From Ovoidimarina sp038744785 (lineage in GTDB: Bacteria > Pseudomonadota > Alphaproteobacteria > Rhodobacterales > Rhodobacteraceae), in contig JBCDLX010000006.1 of assembly GCA_038744785.1 (NCBI GenBank), forward strand, positions 1-64,000: 64,000 bases of DNA, in the 5' to 3' direction. Below, piece after piece: positions 36,033 to 45,004 of the stretch; position 1 is the first letter of the stretch; every line of letters starts with the position of its first letter. The position numbers were made by a program, and so were the translations under genes. The notes under the pieces were generated by a model. The model had not been told where the DNA came from. It was given only the letters and a program-made list of their open reading frames with translations, and made no database searches.

Positions 36033-36177
36033 CAGCGATCGTTGCTCTGTAGGAAACAAACATCGGAACATGGGCAAATTTTCGGCAAGACATTGAAATT
36101 CACTGGGCGGAGCGCGTGCCGATTGCGCGGCAATCCCGGACCGGACACTCTCCGCCGCTCAGACCTTTTGCTGCCCG

Positions 36178-37032
36178 TCACTCCGCAGCTTCGAATGGAT
36201 TTCTGTGGTGTGTCTGGCGGTAAGCGCGCGGGGTTGTTCCGTAGTGGCTGCGAAACAGCCGATAGAAGTGACTGACGTTTTCGATGCCGCAATCTGCAAT
36301 CACTTCGGGGATCGGCAGCACCGTTCGGGCAAGCTTGTTTGCCGCGTATTCAATGCGGATGCGATTGACATACGTCGACGGAGAGACCCCCAAGACGTCG
36401 CGGCAGGTTCTGCAAACATGCTCGTGACTTCGCCCGGCTGCGGCGACGAACCCGGCGGCACCGGACCGAAATACGTCCGGGTGTTGTGCGGCGCTGCACG
36501 CCTCGATCAACCACCTTGGAGCGGCCGAATTTAGCCGGCTCACAGGGTCGATCACCCGGTTCGCCAGTGTAAGCAAGAACTCTTCCGCTCGTGCTAGCGT
36601 TAGCTTTGAATTCGCCAGGTCTTGCGCCACGTTGATCGCGCGTTCCATGCGCGGACCTTGCAAAAGATAGGTGTCGGGATCGCGGTCAGTGTTGTCGAAG
36701 AACCGGCCACGAAACTCTTCGGGGTACCGGTCGCGCAGGTGGGCAGCGGTACCCATCCGCACCATCACATTGATGATCCCGCACCCTGTCTTTGAGTTCG
36801 CACAGAACGCATGGCTGTCCTCGGGGCGGATGAATACGACATGGCCCGGTGACAAGGTTTCGTATCGTCCATTGATCCAATGCTCAGTTGCGCCTCGCTC
36901 GATCAGAAATACTTCGAAGTAGTCATGCCGATGCGCGCGTTCGGGCCAACGATCCGCTAAGCCCTTGCGGGCAACATGGGTATCTTCGCCATCTCGCAGA
37001 TACGCATCGATCCGGAACAGTGTGATTTCCAT
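36178..37032 (-). CDS. AraC-family regulator with cupin-type sensor domain
   Basis: The likely start, MEITLFRIDAYL at 37032, gives 284 residues. Residues ~20-100 form a cupin-like sugar-sensing domain (HRHDYFEVFLIERG, SPGHVVFIRPEDSHAF). The C-terminal HTH pair includes CRTCRDVLGVSPSTYVNRIR and ENVSHFYRLFRSHYGTTP. Regulators like ChbR and RhaS have this plan and respond to sugars. It is divergent, 130 bases away, from the long plus-strand catabolic locus with an alpha-mannosidase, which it probably controls. Confidence 0.87.
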   Translation of the reverse strand: MEITLFRIDAYLRDGEDTHVARKGLADRWPERAHRHDYFEVFLIERGATEHWINGRYETLSPGHVVFIRPEDSHAFCANSKTGCGIINVMVRMGTAAHLRDRYPEEFRGRFFDNTDRDPDTYLLQGPRMERAINVAQDLANSKLTLARAEEFLLTLANRVIDPVSRLNSAAPRWLIEACSAAQHPDVFRSGAAGFVAAAGRSHEHVCRTCRDVLGVSPSTYVNRIRIEYAANKLARTVLPIPEVIADCGIENVSHFYRLFRSHYGTTPRAYRQTHHRNPFEAAE

Positions 37033-37162
37033 GTCGAGTTCCGGTGTATCAGCCTTCTGTGCGAACCCAAAAAATATCAATATAGGACAAGAAAATGTCA
37101 AGCTGCGCCGATGACCGTACGTTTTCAGACTGCTATGTTTTTGAGCAGTTGGAGAGAATGTG

Positions 37163-37987
37163 ATGCTTGCAGACGCTCAAGACCTGTCGTTCAGGCCTGC
37201 CCAGCCGACCTCACTTAGGCGCCTGGGGGCTGCAAATATCGAACAATACAATACACAGGGATTCTGTCAGCCTTTTGCAATTTTTGGCCCTGACGAGATT
37301 TCTGGAATCCGCGCCTATGTGGACAACCTGATGCACGAAATGGGAGATGCGGGAAGCTACGGCATCAACTGCTATCAAGCCCGACTTTCTGGCATCTACG
37401 ACATCGCGACCGACCGACGCATCTTGGATTGCGTTGAGGATATTATCGGACCGAACATCCTGTGTTGGGCCACTGCCGTCCTGTCTAAGCGGCCCAAGGA
37501 TCCAAAGCGGGTGCCATGGCATCAGGACGCCAGTTTTTGGAAACTGGACCCAGCGCGGACCGTCACCGTATGGCTTGCGATCGACGACGCAGACGCGTCA
37601 AATTCGGCAATGCGATTCATTCCTGGCACCCACACAATGGGAGCACTGCCGGAGTCGTCGCGCGATGAAGCATCCGTGTTTCATAAGGGCACCGCGAACG
37701 CCGAAGCTCTTGGAACCCCATTCACAAACGCGCTGAGGGCCGGTGAAATCTCGCTTCACGCTGACATGCTGGTCCACGGCTCGCTCCCGAATACATCTGA
37801 CCGGCGGCGCTGCGGGCTGACTTTGCGCTACTGTCCTCCCGAGGTACGCATTACGGACAGCACCTGGGCGCGGGGCGTCGAGGCGATCCAGTGTCGTGGA
37901 ACCTCTGGCAACTGGAAAACACATCCCCGCCCTGAAAACAATGACATTACAAAAACATCCAGCCCGCATGTGGTGGGCAATAACTAA
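37163..37987 (+). CDS. Phytanoyl-CoA dioxygenase (PhyH) family oxygenase, copy 1
   Basis: This 274-residue Fe(II)/2-oxoglutarate oxygenase starts at ATG 37163 (GGAGAG upstream). The iron triad is H120-Q-D122 in WHQDASFW and H205 in LVHGSLPNTS. The 2-oxoglutarate Arg is probably in DRRRCGLTLRY. Family members hydroxylate lipids, amino acids, halogenated or methylated small molecules. It opens the plus-strand catabolic locus, followed 12 bases later by an MBL-fold protein. A second PhyH copy lies 3 kb downstream. Confidence 0.85.
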   Translation: MLADAQDLSFRPAQPTSLRRLGAANIEQYNTQGFCQPFAIFGPDEISGIRAYVDNLMHEMGDAGSYGINCYQARLSGIYDIATDRRILDCVEDIIGPNILCWATAVLSKRPKDPKRVPWHQDASFWKLDPARTVTVWLAIDDADASNSAMRFIPGTHTMGALPESSRDEASVFHKGTANAEALGTPFTNALRAGEISLHADMLVHGSLPNTSDRRRCGLTLRYCPPEVRITDSTWARGVEAIQCRGTSGNWKTHPRPENNDITKTSSPHVVGNN

Positions 37988-37999
37988 GCAGGAACACAG

Positions 38000-38680
38000 T
38001 TGAAGATCACTTGGTACGGTCACGCCGCATTCGGCCTGGAACCCGAAAAGGGGCCGCGCACCATCACGGACCCCTACACGCCTGAGGGTGTGGGGTATGC
38101 GCCGATCCGCGACGGGGCCGACCTGGTTCTGATTTCATCCGATGATGATGACGCGCATTGCCGGGCTGATCTGGTTTCCGGGGAACCCATAGTCGTCAAC
38201 GCATTGAAGGTTGCGCAAAATGGCGGACGGACCGAGGCCGCCGGGATTACCATAGACGCCATTGAAGCGGCAGAGTGGGACCACCATCCCGATCACGAGG
38301 TCCCAGGTCAGAACGGAATGTACCGTTGGACGATGGACGGCATCAAATTTGCGCATATGGGCGATGTCGGAAATCCGTTGACACCAGCGCAGCAGGATTT
38401 CTTTGCGGAAACCGATGTCCTGTTTGCGCTGGCGGGCGGTTATCTGACTATCTTGTTACCGGACCTGATGGAGATGGTGCATCGTACCAAACCCAAGCTG
38501 ATTGTCCCGATGCATTTCAGGACCCTCACATATAGGCCCAGAAACACGTTTTGGATCGAGAGCTTTCTGAGCCATTTTACCGAGGAGGCCACGGATTTTG
38601 CGTGCAGTCACACCATCGAGTTGACTGTGAATGACTTGCCCGAACGCACGCGCGTCCTTGTAATGGACTACGTGCGCTAG
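38000..38680 (+). CDS. UlaG-like MBL-fold hydrolase with altered metal motif
   Basis: This 226-residue protein starts at a TTG (GCAGGA upstream) with the MBL opening KITWYGHAAFGLE. Motif II, normally THxHxDH, reads ISSDDDDAHC at 45-54, so the paired His ligands are missing. Other ligand regions remain as AHMGDVG, and PMHF near residue 173. UlaG-type proteins are lactonases or esterases acting on sugar-acid lactones; this one may bind metal differently or not at all. It lies between the first PhyH gene and the binding protein, on the same strand. Confidence 0.75.
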   Translation: MKITWYGHAAFGLEPEKGPRTITDPYTPEGVGYAPIRDGADLVLISSDDDDAHCRADLVSGEPIVVNALKVAQNGGRTEAAGITIDAIEAAEWDHHPDHEVPGQNGMYRWTMDGIKFAHMGDVGNPLTPAQQDFFAETDVLFALAGGYLTILLPDLMEMVHRTKPKLIVPMHFRTLTYRPRNTFWIESFLSHFTEEATDFACSHTIELTVNDLPERTRVLVMDYVR

Positions 38681-38759
38681 GAACGCCCTTGGTCCTATCG
38701 TGGACCTGGGAAATTCCAGATCGCCACAAGGCGACTGACTGAACTGGGAGGACCACCGT

Positions 38760-40493
38760 ATGAAACTGATTAAACCGGTCACCGTGCTGTCGGCACTGGC
38801 GCTGGCTGCATCGCTTGGCGCCGCGGCGGCGCAGGATGTCGCACGCGAAGACACCGTGATCTTCGATCTGGATCGCACCATCAAGGATCCGGAAAACTTC
38901 AACTGGCTGACCCCGGGCACCAAGCGAATGCACGGCGCCCATCAGACGATGTGGGAGCCACTTTTCATCCTGAACTACGGCACGGGGGATATTGACCCGT
39001 GGCTTGCGACCGGGTTCGAGGCGAACGATGCGTCTACTGAGTTTACGATCACATTGCGCGAGGGTGTCGAGTGGTCGGATGGCGAAGCATTTAACGCCGA
39101 TGACGTTATGTTCACAGTGAATATGGCTCTATCGAACGAAGAGATCTCTTCCCGCGAGGCGTCAACAGTGCGGGCGCAGGTCGAAAGCGTCGAGAAGATC
39201 GACGATCTGACCGTCAAGTTCACCCTGAGCGCCCCGAACCCGCGCTTCATTGTCGAGAACTTTGGCGTTCGGATCTTCGGATCGTTCCTGATCATGCCCG
39301 AACATATTTGGAGCGGCCAGGACCCTGCGACATTCGCCTTTAACCCACCGATCGGGACGGGCCCGTATACATTCACCAGCGCTACGACGAGCCGCGCTAT
39401 CTGGGATCGAAATGATGATTGGTGGGGGGCGCAGGCGGGTTTCCAGGACCTTCCCGCACCGCAGCGCATCATCTTCCTTGAATCGGGTGGTGCGGAAAGT
39501 CGGGCGCAGCTGATGGCGACAAATCAGCTGGATGCGGCCCAGAACGTCAGCGTTGGCACGTTCGAGGCTATTCAAGCCCAGAACCCGAACGTGATCGCCT
39601 GGTACTCTGACTACCCCTATGCCGCAGCCGACCCCTGCGCGCGACAGTTGGAAATCAACACGACCATCGCGCCCTGGGATGACCCCAACATGCGCAGGGC
39701 CGTCGCCCACATCATCGACCGAACGCAAATCGTGAATATCGCCGCCGAAGGCGCAACGGTGCCCAGCACGACGATGTTTGCGCAATATGGCTCGATGGCG
39801 CCCTTTATCGACGCCGTGGTCGAGGCCGGCTACGGCCTGCCTGCGCGCGGCGACGCCGACGCGGGAAAGGCGCTGATCGAGGCTGCGGGGTGGACCATGG
39901 GGTCGGCCGGCATCTACGAAAAGGACGGGGCCGAACTTGCCGTAAAGATCCACGTGAACTCGGCCTCGACCGAGTACACCCGTACAATCGACATGATTGT
40001 CGAGCAGTTGAACCGTGCTGGTGTCGCGGCAACCTCGATCCCCGTCGAAAACGGCGTGTTCTGGGGCGAAGTTCTGCCGTTCGGCGCCTATGAGATGAGC
40101 TATTCGTGGCTGTCTTGCGGGTCGGTCAACGAACCCTGGGCATCGATGGGGCGCTATACGGTGAAAGACGTTGTCCCGGTCGGCGAACGCAGCCCTGGTT
40201 TCAATAACACCGCTCGCTGGGACGGCGAAGGCGCGGCGGCCTACTCCGCCATCGTCGATCAGATCGCCGGGATGCCTTTGGGCGATCCGGCAATCCCCGG
40301 GATGGTTGCCGAGGCGTATCAGTTCCTCGATGCCGAGATGCCATTCATCCCGCTGGTGCAATCGGCCAAACTTTTGCCGATGAACACCACCTATTGGACT
40401 GGATGGCCGACGGATGAGAATTACTACAATCATCCGTTCTTTTGGTGGAACCACACCCACCAGATCATCCACAACCTCGAGAAGGCCAACTAG
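38760..40493 (+). CDS. ABC transporter substrate-binding protein, family 5 (peptide/oligosaccharide type)
   Basis: This 577-residue protein starts with a strong ribosome site (GGGAGGACC) and a signal peptide cleaved near GAAAAQ-DV. Family-5 features include the DPWLATGFE and GVEWSDGEAFNADDVMFT stretches and a GTGPYTF turn. The family captures peptides, but several members bind oligosaccharides or opines. With an alpha-mannosidase in the operon a mannose-containing ligand is plausible. A 10-base hairpin just downstream could stabilise this mRNA segment. Confidence 0.88.
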   Translation: MKLIKPVTVLSALALAASLGAAAAQDVAREDTVIFDLDRTIKDPENFNWLTPGTKRMHGAHQTMWEPLFILNYGTGDIDPWLATGFEANDASTEFTITLREGVEWSDGEAFNADDVMFTVNMALSNEEISSREASTVRAQVESVEKIDDLTVKFTLSAPNPRFIVENFGVRIFGSFLIMPEHIWSGQDPATFAFNPPIGTGPYTFTSATTSRAIWDRNDDWWGAQAGFQDLPAPQRIIFLESGGAESRAQLMATNQLDAAQNVSVGTFEAIQAQNPNVIAWYSDYPYAAADPCARQLEINTTIAPWDDPNMRRAVAHIIDRTQIVNIAAEGATVPSTTMFAQYGSMAPFIDAVVEAGYGLPARGDADAGKALIEAAGWTMGSAGIYEKDGAELAVKIHVNSASTEYTRTIDMIVEQLNRAGVAATSIPVENGVFWGEVLPFGAYEMSYSWLSCGSVNEPWASMGRYTVKDVVPVGERSPGFNNTARWDGEGAAAYSAIVDQIAGMPLGDPAIPGMVAEAYQFLDAEMPFIPLVQSAKLLPMNTTYWTGWPTDENYYNHPFFWWNHTHQIIHNLEKAN

Positions 40494-40504
40494 GCCCAAC
40501 TGGC

Positions 40505-40530
40505 GAAGGCGCGGAAAGACCCGCGCCTTC
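40505..40530 (+). terminator. Intra-operon hairpin after the binding-protein gene
   Basis: GAAGGCGCGG and CCGCGCCTTC form a perfect 10-base stem around a 6-base loop, 11 bases beyond the stop codon. There is no T-run, and the downstream genes belong to the same locus. It therefore looks like a partial terminator or 3'-end protector that raises binding-protein levels over the permeases. Confidence 0.75.
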
Positions 40531-40559
40531 GGACACCCAAGCCCAGGGGAGTGGCGCAC

Positions 40560-41327
40560 GTGTCCAACGTGAGATCCTTTTTTGAAACGAACGGCTACTA
40601 CCACGCTAAAGGCCTTTTCCGACCCGACGAAGTGGTGGCGCTTCGCGCAGATTTCGACCGGATTGTCGTTCAGCTTGTCCAGAGCGGCGACCACGTGGAC
40701 GCGACGTGGGACGGCGGCGAGACACAGAAGCTTGCCCGCACGGGCGACCGCATTCTGCACACCCACAATGTCCAGAAGTATTCGCGAACCTGGCTGAACG
40801 CGTTTCTGAACGACCGGTTTCTGAATGTGGTAGAAGACATCGTCGGGCCGGACATCGTCCTGCATCACTCCAAACTTTTTCAGAAACCGGCCGAGGCAGG
40901 CTCTCCCTTTCCGATGCATCAGGATTGGCCGTACTTTCCGACGGTGCAGGACACGATGATCGCGGGCATAATCCATGTCAGTGATGCAACGAACGAGATG
41001 GGTTGTCTGCGGGTCTACCCCGGATCGCACAAGCTCGGACGTATCGAGGGGTCGGATGGACGGCGGCAGAATGACGTCATCGACCAATATCCGATCGAGA
41101 ACGCGACGGTCGTTGAAGCCGAAGCGGGCGATGTGATCTTCTTTCACTACTTCACGCTTCACGGATCGATGCCGAACCGGTCCGATCAGGTGCGAAAGAC
41201 GGTCCTGTGTCAGCTTTATGCTGGCACCGACCGCATCGAAGACGGCAACCATCACCCAAATGAACGCACTGTGTTGCGCGGCTGGAACCACCACATCAGC
41301 CGGACAGCTGCGGGGGAGGCAGCATAA
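40560..41327 (+). CDS. Phytanoyl-CoA dioxygenase (PhyH) family oxygenase, copy 2
   Basis: The GTG at 40560 is chosen because AGGGGA lies 8 bases upstream; the product is 255 residues. The iron triad is H120-Q-D122 in MHQDWPYFP and H201 in TLHGSMPNRS. It shares the fold with copy 1 but little sequence, so the two probably act on different steps or substrates. It is placed between the binding protein and the permeases, and the permease gene starts at its stop (TAATG). Confidence 0.86.
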   Translation: MSNVRSFFETNGYYHAKGLFRPDEVVALRADFDRIVVQLVQSGDHVDATWDGGETQKLARTGDRILHTHNVQKYSRTWLNAFLNDRFLNVVEDIVGPDIVLHHSKLFQKPAEAGSPFPMHQDWPYFPTVQDTMIAGIIHVSDATNEMGCLRVYPGSHKLGRIEGSDGRRQNDVIDQYPIENATVVEAEAGDVIFFHYFTLHGSMPNRSDQVRKTVLCQLYAGTDRIEDGNHHPNERTVLRGWNHHISRTAAGEAA

Positions 41328-42337
41328 TGGCCCGGGTCCCGCTGTCTTATGTTCTAAACCGGCTGATCACACTGGTTCTGACGATTTTTATCGCGGCGAC
41401 GCTGATTTGGATCATCCCGCGTCTAAGCCCCGTTGACCCTGCAGAGATCATGCTGGGCCGCATGGCCGCCGGGGCTGGATCAGTCGCCGATAGCGAAGCG
41501 ATCCTCGCTCAGCTGCGCGCGAATTTCGGGCTGGATGACCCGATGATCGTTCAATACCTGAAATACCTTTGGAACACGCTGACCCTGGATTTCGGTCTGT
41601 CAACCGCGACCTTTCCGACCCCTGTATCGACCCTTATTGCCCAGGCTTTGCCCTGGACTTTGGGGCTGATGATCCTTTCCCTGATCGTTACCTTCCTGAT
41701 CGGCAACCTGTTGGGCGCTTTGATGGTCTGGGAGGAGAGCCCGAACCTTGTCAAAGTCGCGATCCCGGCGGCGATGGTGTTCACCTCGATCCCGCCAATT
41801 CTTTCCGGACTTCTCTTGATGTACGTCTTTGCGGCCAAGCTTCAGTGGTTCCCGCTGACTGGCGCCTATGGCTTGACAGTCGAACCAGGCTGGAACTGGG
41901 AGTTTGCCGTTTCGGTCCTGCACCACGGGTTTTTGCCTGCGCTGTCCATCGTGATTGTGACCTTTGGGTTCTGGGCGCTCGGAATGCGCGGGCTTATGAT
42001 CACCGTGCAGGGTGAGGATTACGTGACGCTGGCCAAGGCCAAGGGGCTGAAGCCGCGTTACATCCTTTACAAGTACATGATCCGCAACGCGATCCTGCCC
42101 CAGATCACGGCCTTTGCACTGAAAATCGGGCTTCTGGTCGCGGGCCAGGTTCTGGTCGAACGGATCTTTGCCTACAACGGGATGGGCAAGCTACTGTATG
42201 ATGCGATCCTTGATCAGGATTTTCCCGTCATTCAAGGTGTCAGTTACGTTATCATCCTGATGACCGCGCTGTCGGTCTTTCTTGTCGATCTGATCTATCC
42301 GCTGATCGACCCGCGTATCCGGCACGAGGGGGCGTAG
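41327..42337 (+). CDS. ABC transporter permease, DppB family
   Basis: This 336-residue protein has six membrane helices and the family-5 permease pattern: an N-terminal RLITLVLTIFIAATLIW helix, a long periplasmic loop, and the EAA loop around GEDYVTLAKAKGLKPRYI. It partners with the next gene. The start overlaps the stop of the PhyH gene and the stop is 2 bases before the second permease, so the genes are translationally coupled. Confidence 0.9.
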   Translation: MARVPLSYVLNRLITLVLTIFIAATLIWIIPRLSPVDPAEIMLGRMAAGAGSVADSEAILAQLRANFGLDDPMIVQYLKYLWNTLTLDFGLSTATFPTPVSTLIAQALPWTLGLMILSLIVTFLIGNLLGALMVWEESPNLVKVAIPAAMVFTSIPPILSGLLLMYVFAAKLQWFPLTGAYGLTVEPGWNWEFAVSVLHHGFLPALSIVIVTFGFWALGMRGLMITVQGEDYVTLAKAKGLKPRYILYKYMIRNAILPQITAFALKIGLLVAGQVLVERIFAYNGMGKLLYDAILDQDFPVIQGVSYVIILMTALSVFLVDLIYPLIDPRIRHEGA

Positions 42338-42339
42338 CG

Positions 42340-43266
42340 ATGGCAGATCTTTCCCTCACACGTGCTGAACGCCGCGCCCAGCGCCGGATCCGCCGCTTCG
42401 ATAATCCGTGGTTGAACCCCAAGCTGTTCTGGGGCGCAGGTCTGCTTCTGGGTATTATCGTGTTGGGCATTCTTGGCCGGGTTTTCTGGGATCCAGAGAT
42501 GGTCTTCGTAGGGTCCGGCATCCCCAAGCTGCCGCCGCCGGGATTTGAAAACCTGCGCGGCCAAGGCGGGACGTTCGCGCACCCGTTGGGAACCGAAGGA
42601 TCGGGCCGCGATATGCTGGCATTGATCATCATCGGCGCACCGAACTCGCTTTACGTGGGTCTTCTGGCTTCCCTGATCGGGATGTCGATCGGGATTTTTT
42701 TGGGCTTCACGTCGGGCTTCGTCGGCGGGCGCACCGATGACGTGATCCGGGTTCTTTCGGATGTAATGATCACAATCCCGCCACTTCTGATCCTGGTCGT
42801 GTTCCAGTCTGCGTTCGGCGATGTGACATTGACGATGATGGCGCTTCTAATCGCCGGGTTCGTCTGGCAATCGCCGACCCGACTTATTCGCGCTCAGGTG
42901 CTGTCGATGAAGCAATCAGGGTACGTGCAGATGGCGCGTCTATCGGGCGCATCGACGGGACACATCATGTTCCGCGAGATGTTGCCGAACCTTGTGCCCT
43001 ATCTGTTTGGATCGTTCATCGCGAATGTCACCACCTCGATCGTGACGGCTGTGGGTCTAGAGGTTCTGGGCCTCGGCCCGCAGCGCATCCCGACGCTTGG
43101 GCGCACGATCTACGAGGCGATCAACGCTGGTGCCCTGATTCAGAACCTGTGGTGGTGGTGGGGCATCCCGACATTGCTGCTGGCGATCATGTTCATCGGG
43201 CTTCTTCTGATCAACCTTGGGCTTGATGAGGTGTCGAACCCGCGGCTCCGTAAGCTGAAGGTGTGA
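42340..43266 (+). CDS. ABC transporter permease, DppC family
   Basis: This 308-residue protein has a basic N-terminus, a first helix near 30-50, and the DppC-type loop HPLGTEGSGRDMLALIIIG preceding five further helices. The ATPase-contact loop reads SGYVQMARLSGASTGHIMF. It forms the channel with the DppB-type protein. The double ATPase gene follows after 4 bases. Confidence 0.9.
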   Translation: MADLSLTRAERRAQRRIRRFDNPWLNPKLFWGAGLLLGIIVLGILGRVFWDPEMVFVGSGIPKLPPPGFENLRGQGGTFAHPLGTEGSGRDMLALIIIGAPNSLYVGLLASLIGMSIGIFLGFTSGFVGGRTDDVIRVLSDVMITIPPLLILVVFQSAFGDVTLTMMALLIAGFVWQSPTRLIRAQVLSMKQSGYVQMARLSGASTGHIMFREMLPNLVPYLFGSFIANVTTSIVTAVGLEVLGLGPQRIPTLGRTIYEAINAGALIQNLWWWWGIPTLLLAIMFIGLLLINLGLDEVSNPRLRKLKV

Positions 43267-43270
43267 CGCC

Positions 43271-44998
43271 ATGAACGCGCTCACGATCAAAGACCTCTCG
43301 ATCGACTTTCCGACGACAAAGGGCGTCGTGCATGCGGTGACAGACCTGTCGCTCTCCGTCGCAAAGGGCCGCCGTGTCGGGTTCATCGGGGAATCGGGCT
43401 CGGGCAAGACCACGACGGCGCTTGCCGTAATGCAAATGCTTGCCGAACCGGGCAAAGTCGTGGCCGGGTCGATCACCCTGGGCGGCACGGATGTGCTGGC
43501 GCTGGACGACGAAGCGATGCGGCAGGCCCGGCTCAGCCGGGTCAGCTACATCCCGCAAGGCGCGATGAACTCGCTGAACCCGATCATGCGGATCGAGAAC
43601 CAGCTTTGGGACGGGATCACTGCACATGAGGGTGCGACCGATCTGGAAACCCTTAAACAACGCTCGAACACCGCGCTTGAAAGCGTAGGTCTTCCCGCAC
43701 GTGTGGGCCGGCTCTATCCGCACGAGTTGTCGGGCGGGATGAAGCAGCGGGTTTGTATCGCCCTTGGCGTGATCCTGACCCCCGATCTGATCATTGCGGA
43801 CGAGCCGACAAGTGCGCTTGACGTCGTGACCCAGCGCCATGTGATGCAGACCCTGAAGGACGTACAGGACCGGATCGGCGCCGGGCTGATCCTGATTGGG
43901 CACGACATGGGGCTGATGGCGCAATCGGTCGATGAGCTGGCGGTTCTGAAGAACGGGGAACTCGTTGAACACGGTGATGTTCGCCAGATCATCGAGGCTC
44001 CCAATCACCCTTATACGAGAGAGCTTATTTCCAGCGTCCCGCTTGTGGGGGGTGCTAGCTTTCTTGATGACGAGGTCGGCGCGCCACCGATTAATCGCGG
44101 CAAGCCCGGTGTCCCCCTTCTGGAGTTTCGTGGGGTCAGCAAGTCTTACGGGGCCGTCACAGCGCTTCAGCCGATGTCGTTCCGGCTAGACGGCGAAGTA
44201 CCCAAGATCATCTCGATCGTCGGTCAGTCCGGGTCGGGTAAATCGACGATGGGCTCGTTGATGCTTGGCTTCAACCCACCGTCGACCGGTCAGGTCTTGT
44301 TTGAAGGCCAGGATATTTCGCGCATGAACGCCGTAGAAGGACTGGAGTTCCGCAAACAGGTTCAGGCAGTATTTCAAGACCCTTACGCCTGCTTCAACCC
44401 ATTCTACCGGGTAAATCACGCGCTTAAATTTCCGTTCAAACAGTTCGGGTACGCGCAATCCGACGCCCATGTTCAGGAAAAGATGGAAGAGGCGTGCCGC
44501 GCGGTTGGCCTGGATCCGTCCTTGGTACTGGGGCGCTATCCGCACCAGTTGTCCGGCGGGCAGCGCCAGCGGCTAATAGTTGCGCGCGCGCTTATGCTCA
44601 GCCCCAAGCTTCTCATCGCCGATGAGCCGGTGTCGATGGTCGATGCAAGTTTGCGCGCGACAATCCTAAAGAACATCTATGATCTGAAGGACCGCTATGG
44701 CATCTCGATCCTGTACATTACGCATGACCTCGCGACGGCCTATCACGTCAGCGATTATGTGATCGTGCTCTATCAGGGACACGTGGCCGAAGCCGGTCCG
44801 CCCGCCGAAGTCATCGGCAACCCCAGGCACGAATATACGCAACTTCTGATCGACTCGATCCCCTGGCCGGATATCGACCGTCCGTGGGGCACGCCCTCGA
44901 CTGCGGCCGAGGATGCAGAACGGCTGGACAGGATGGCCCAGAACAACAAGACGGAATTTCGCGGTAAGATCCCCGGGTTCGAGTTGGATATCGGCTGA
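43271..44998 (+). CDS. Fused double ATPase of the family-5 ABC importer (DppD-DppF type)
   Basis: This 575-residue protein joins two complete ATPase units. Unit one has GESGSGKT at 40-47, LSGGM at 153-157 and LIIADEPT at 173-180. Unit two has GQSGSGKS at 318-325, LSGGQ at 427-431 and a following LLIADEPVSM. Each unit carries the C-terminal oligopeptide extension (HPYTRELISS and HEYTQLLIDSIP). One protein thus replaces the usual DppD/DppF pair. The alpha-mannosidase gene starts 6 bases after its stop. Confidence 0.93.
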   Translation: MNALTIKDLSIDFPTTKGVVHAVTDLSLSVAKGRRVGFIGESGSGKTTTALAVMQMLAEPGKVVAGSITLGGTDVLALDDEAMRQARLSRVSYIPQGAMNSLNPIMRIENQLWDGITAHEGATDLETLKQRSNTALESVGLPARVGRLYPHELSGGMKQRVCIALGVILTPDLIIADEPTSALDVVTQRHVMQTLKDVQDRIGAGLILIGHDMGLMAQSVDELAVLKNGELVEHGDVRQIIEAPNHPYTRELISSVPLVGGASFLDDEVGAPPINRGKPGVPLLEFRGVSKSYGAVTALQPMSFRLDGEVPKIISIVGQSGSGKSTMGSLMLGFNPPSTGQVLFEGQDISRMNAVEGLEFRKQVQAVFQDPYACFNPFYRVNHALKFPFKQFGYAQSDAHVQEKMEEACRAVGLDPSLVLGRYPHQLSGGQRQRLIVARALMLSPKLLIADEPVSMVDASLRATILKNIYDLKDRYGISILYITHDLATAYHVSDYVIVLYQGHVAEAGPPAEVIGNPRHEYTQLLIDSIPWPDIDRPWGTPSTAAEDAERLDRMAQNNKTEFRGKIPGFELDIG

Positions 44999-45004
44999 TT
45001 CCGG

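Noticed and set aside
39162..41294. 710-codon open frame on the minus strand
   Set aside because: It lies antisense to the binding protein and second PhyH gene, whose motifs and ribosome sites are convincing. The frame is a by-product of GC-rich third positions and translates to no recognisable protein.
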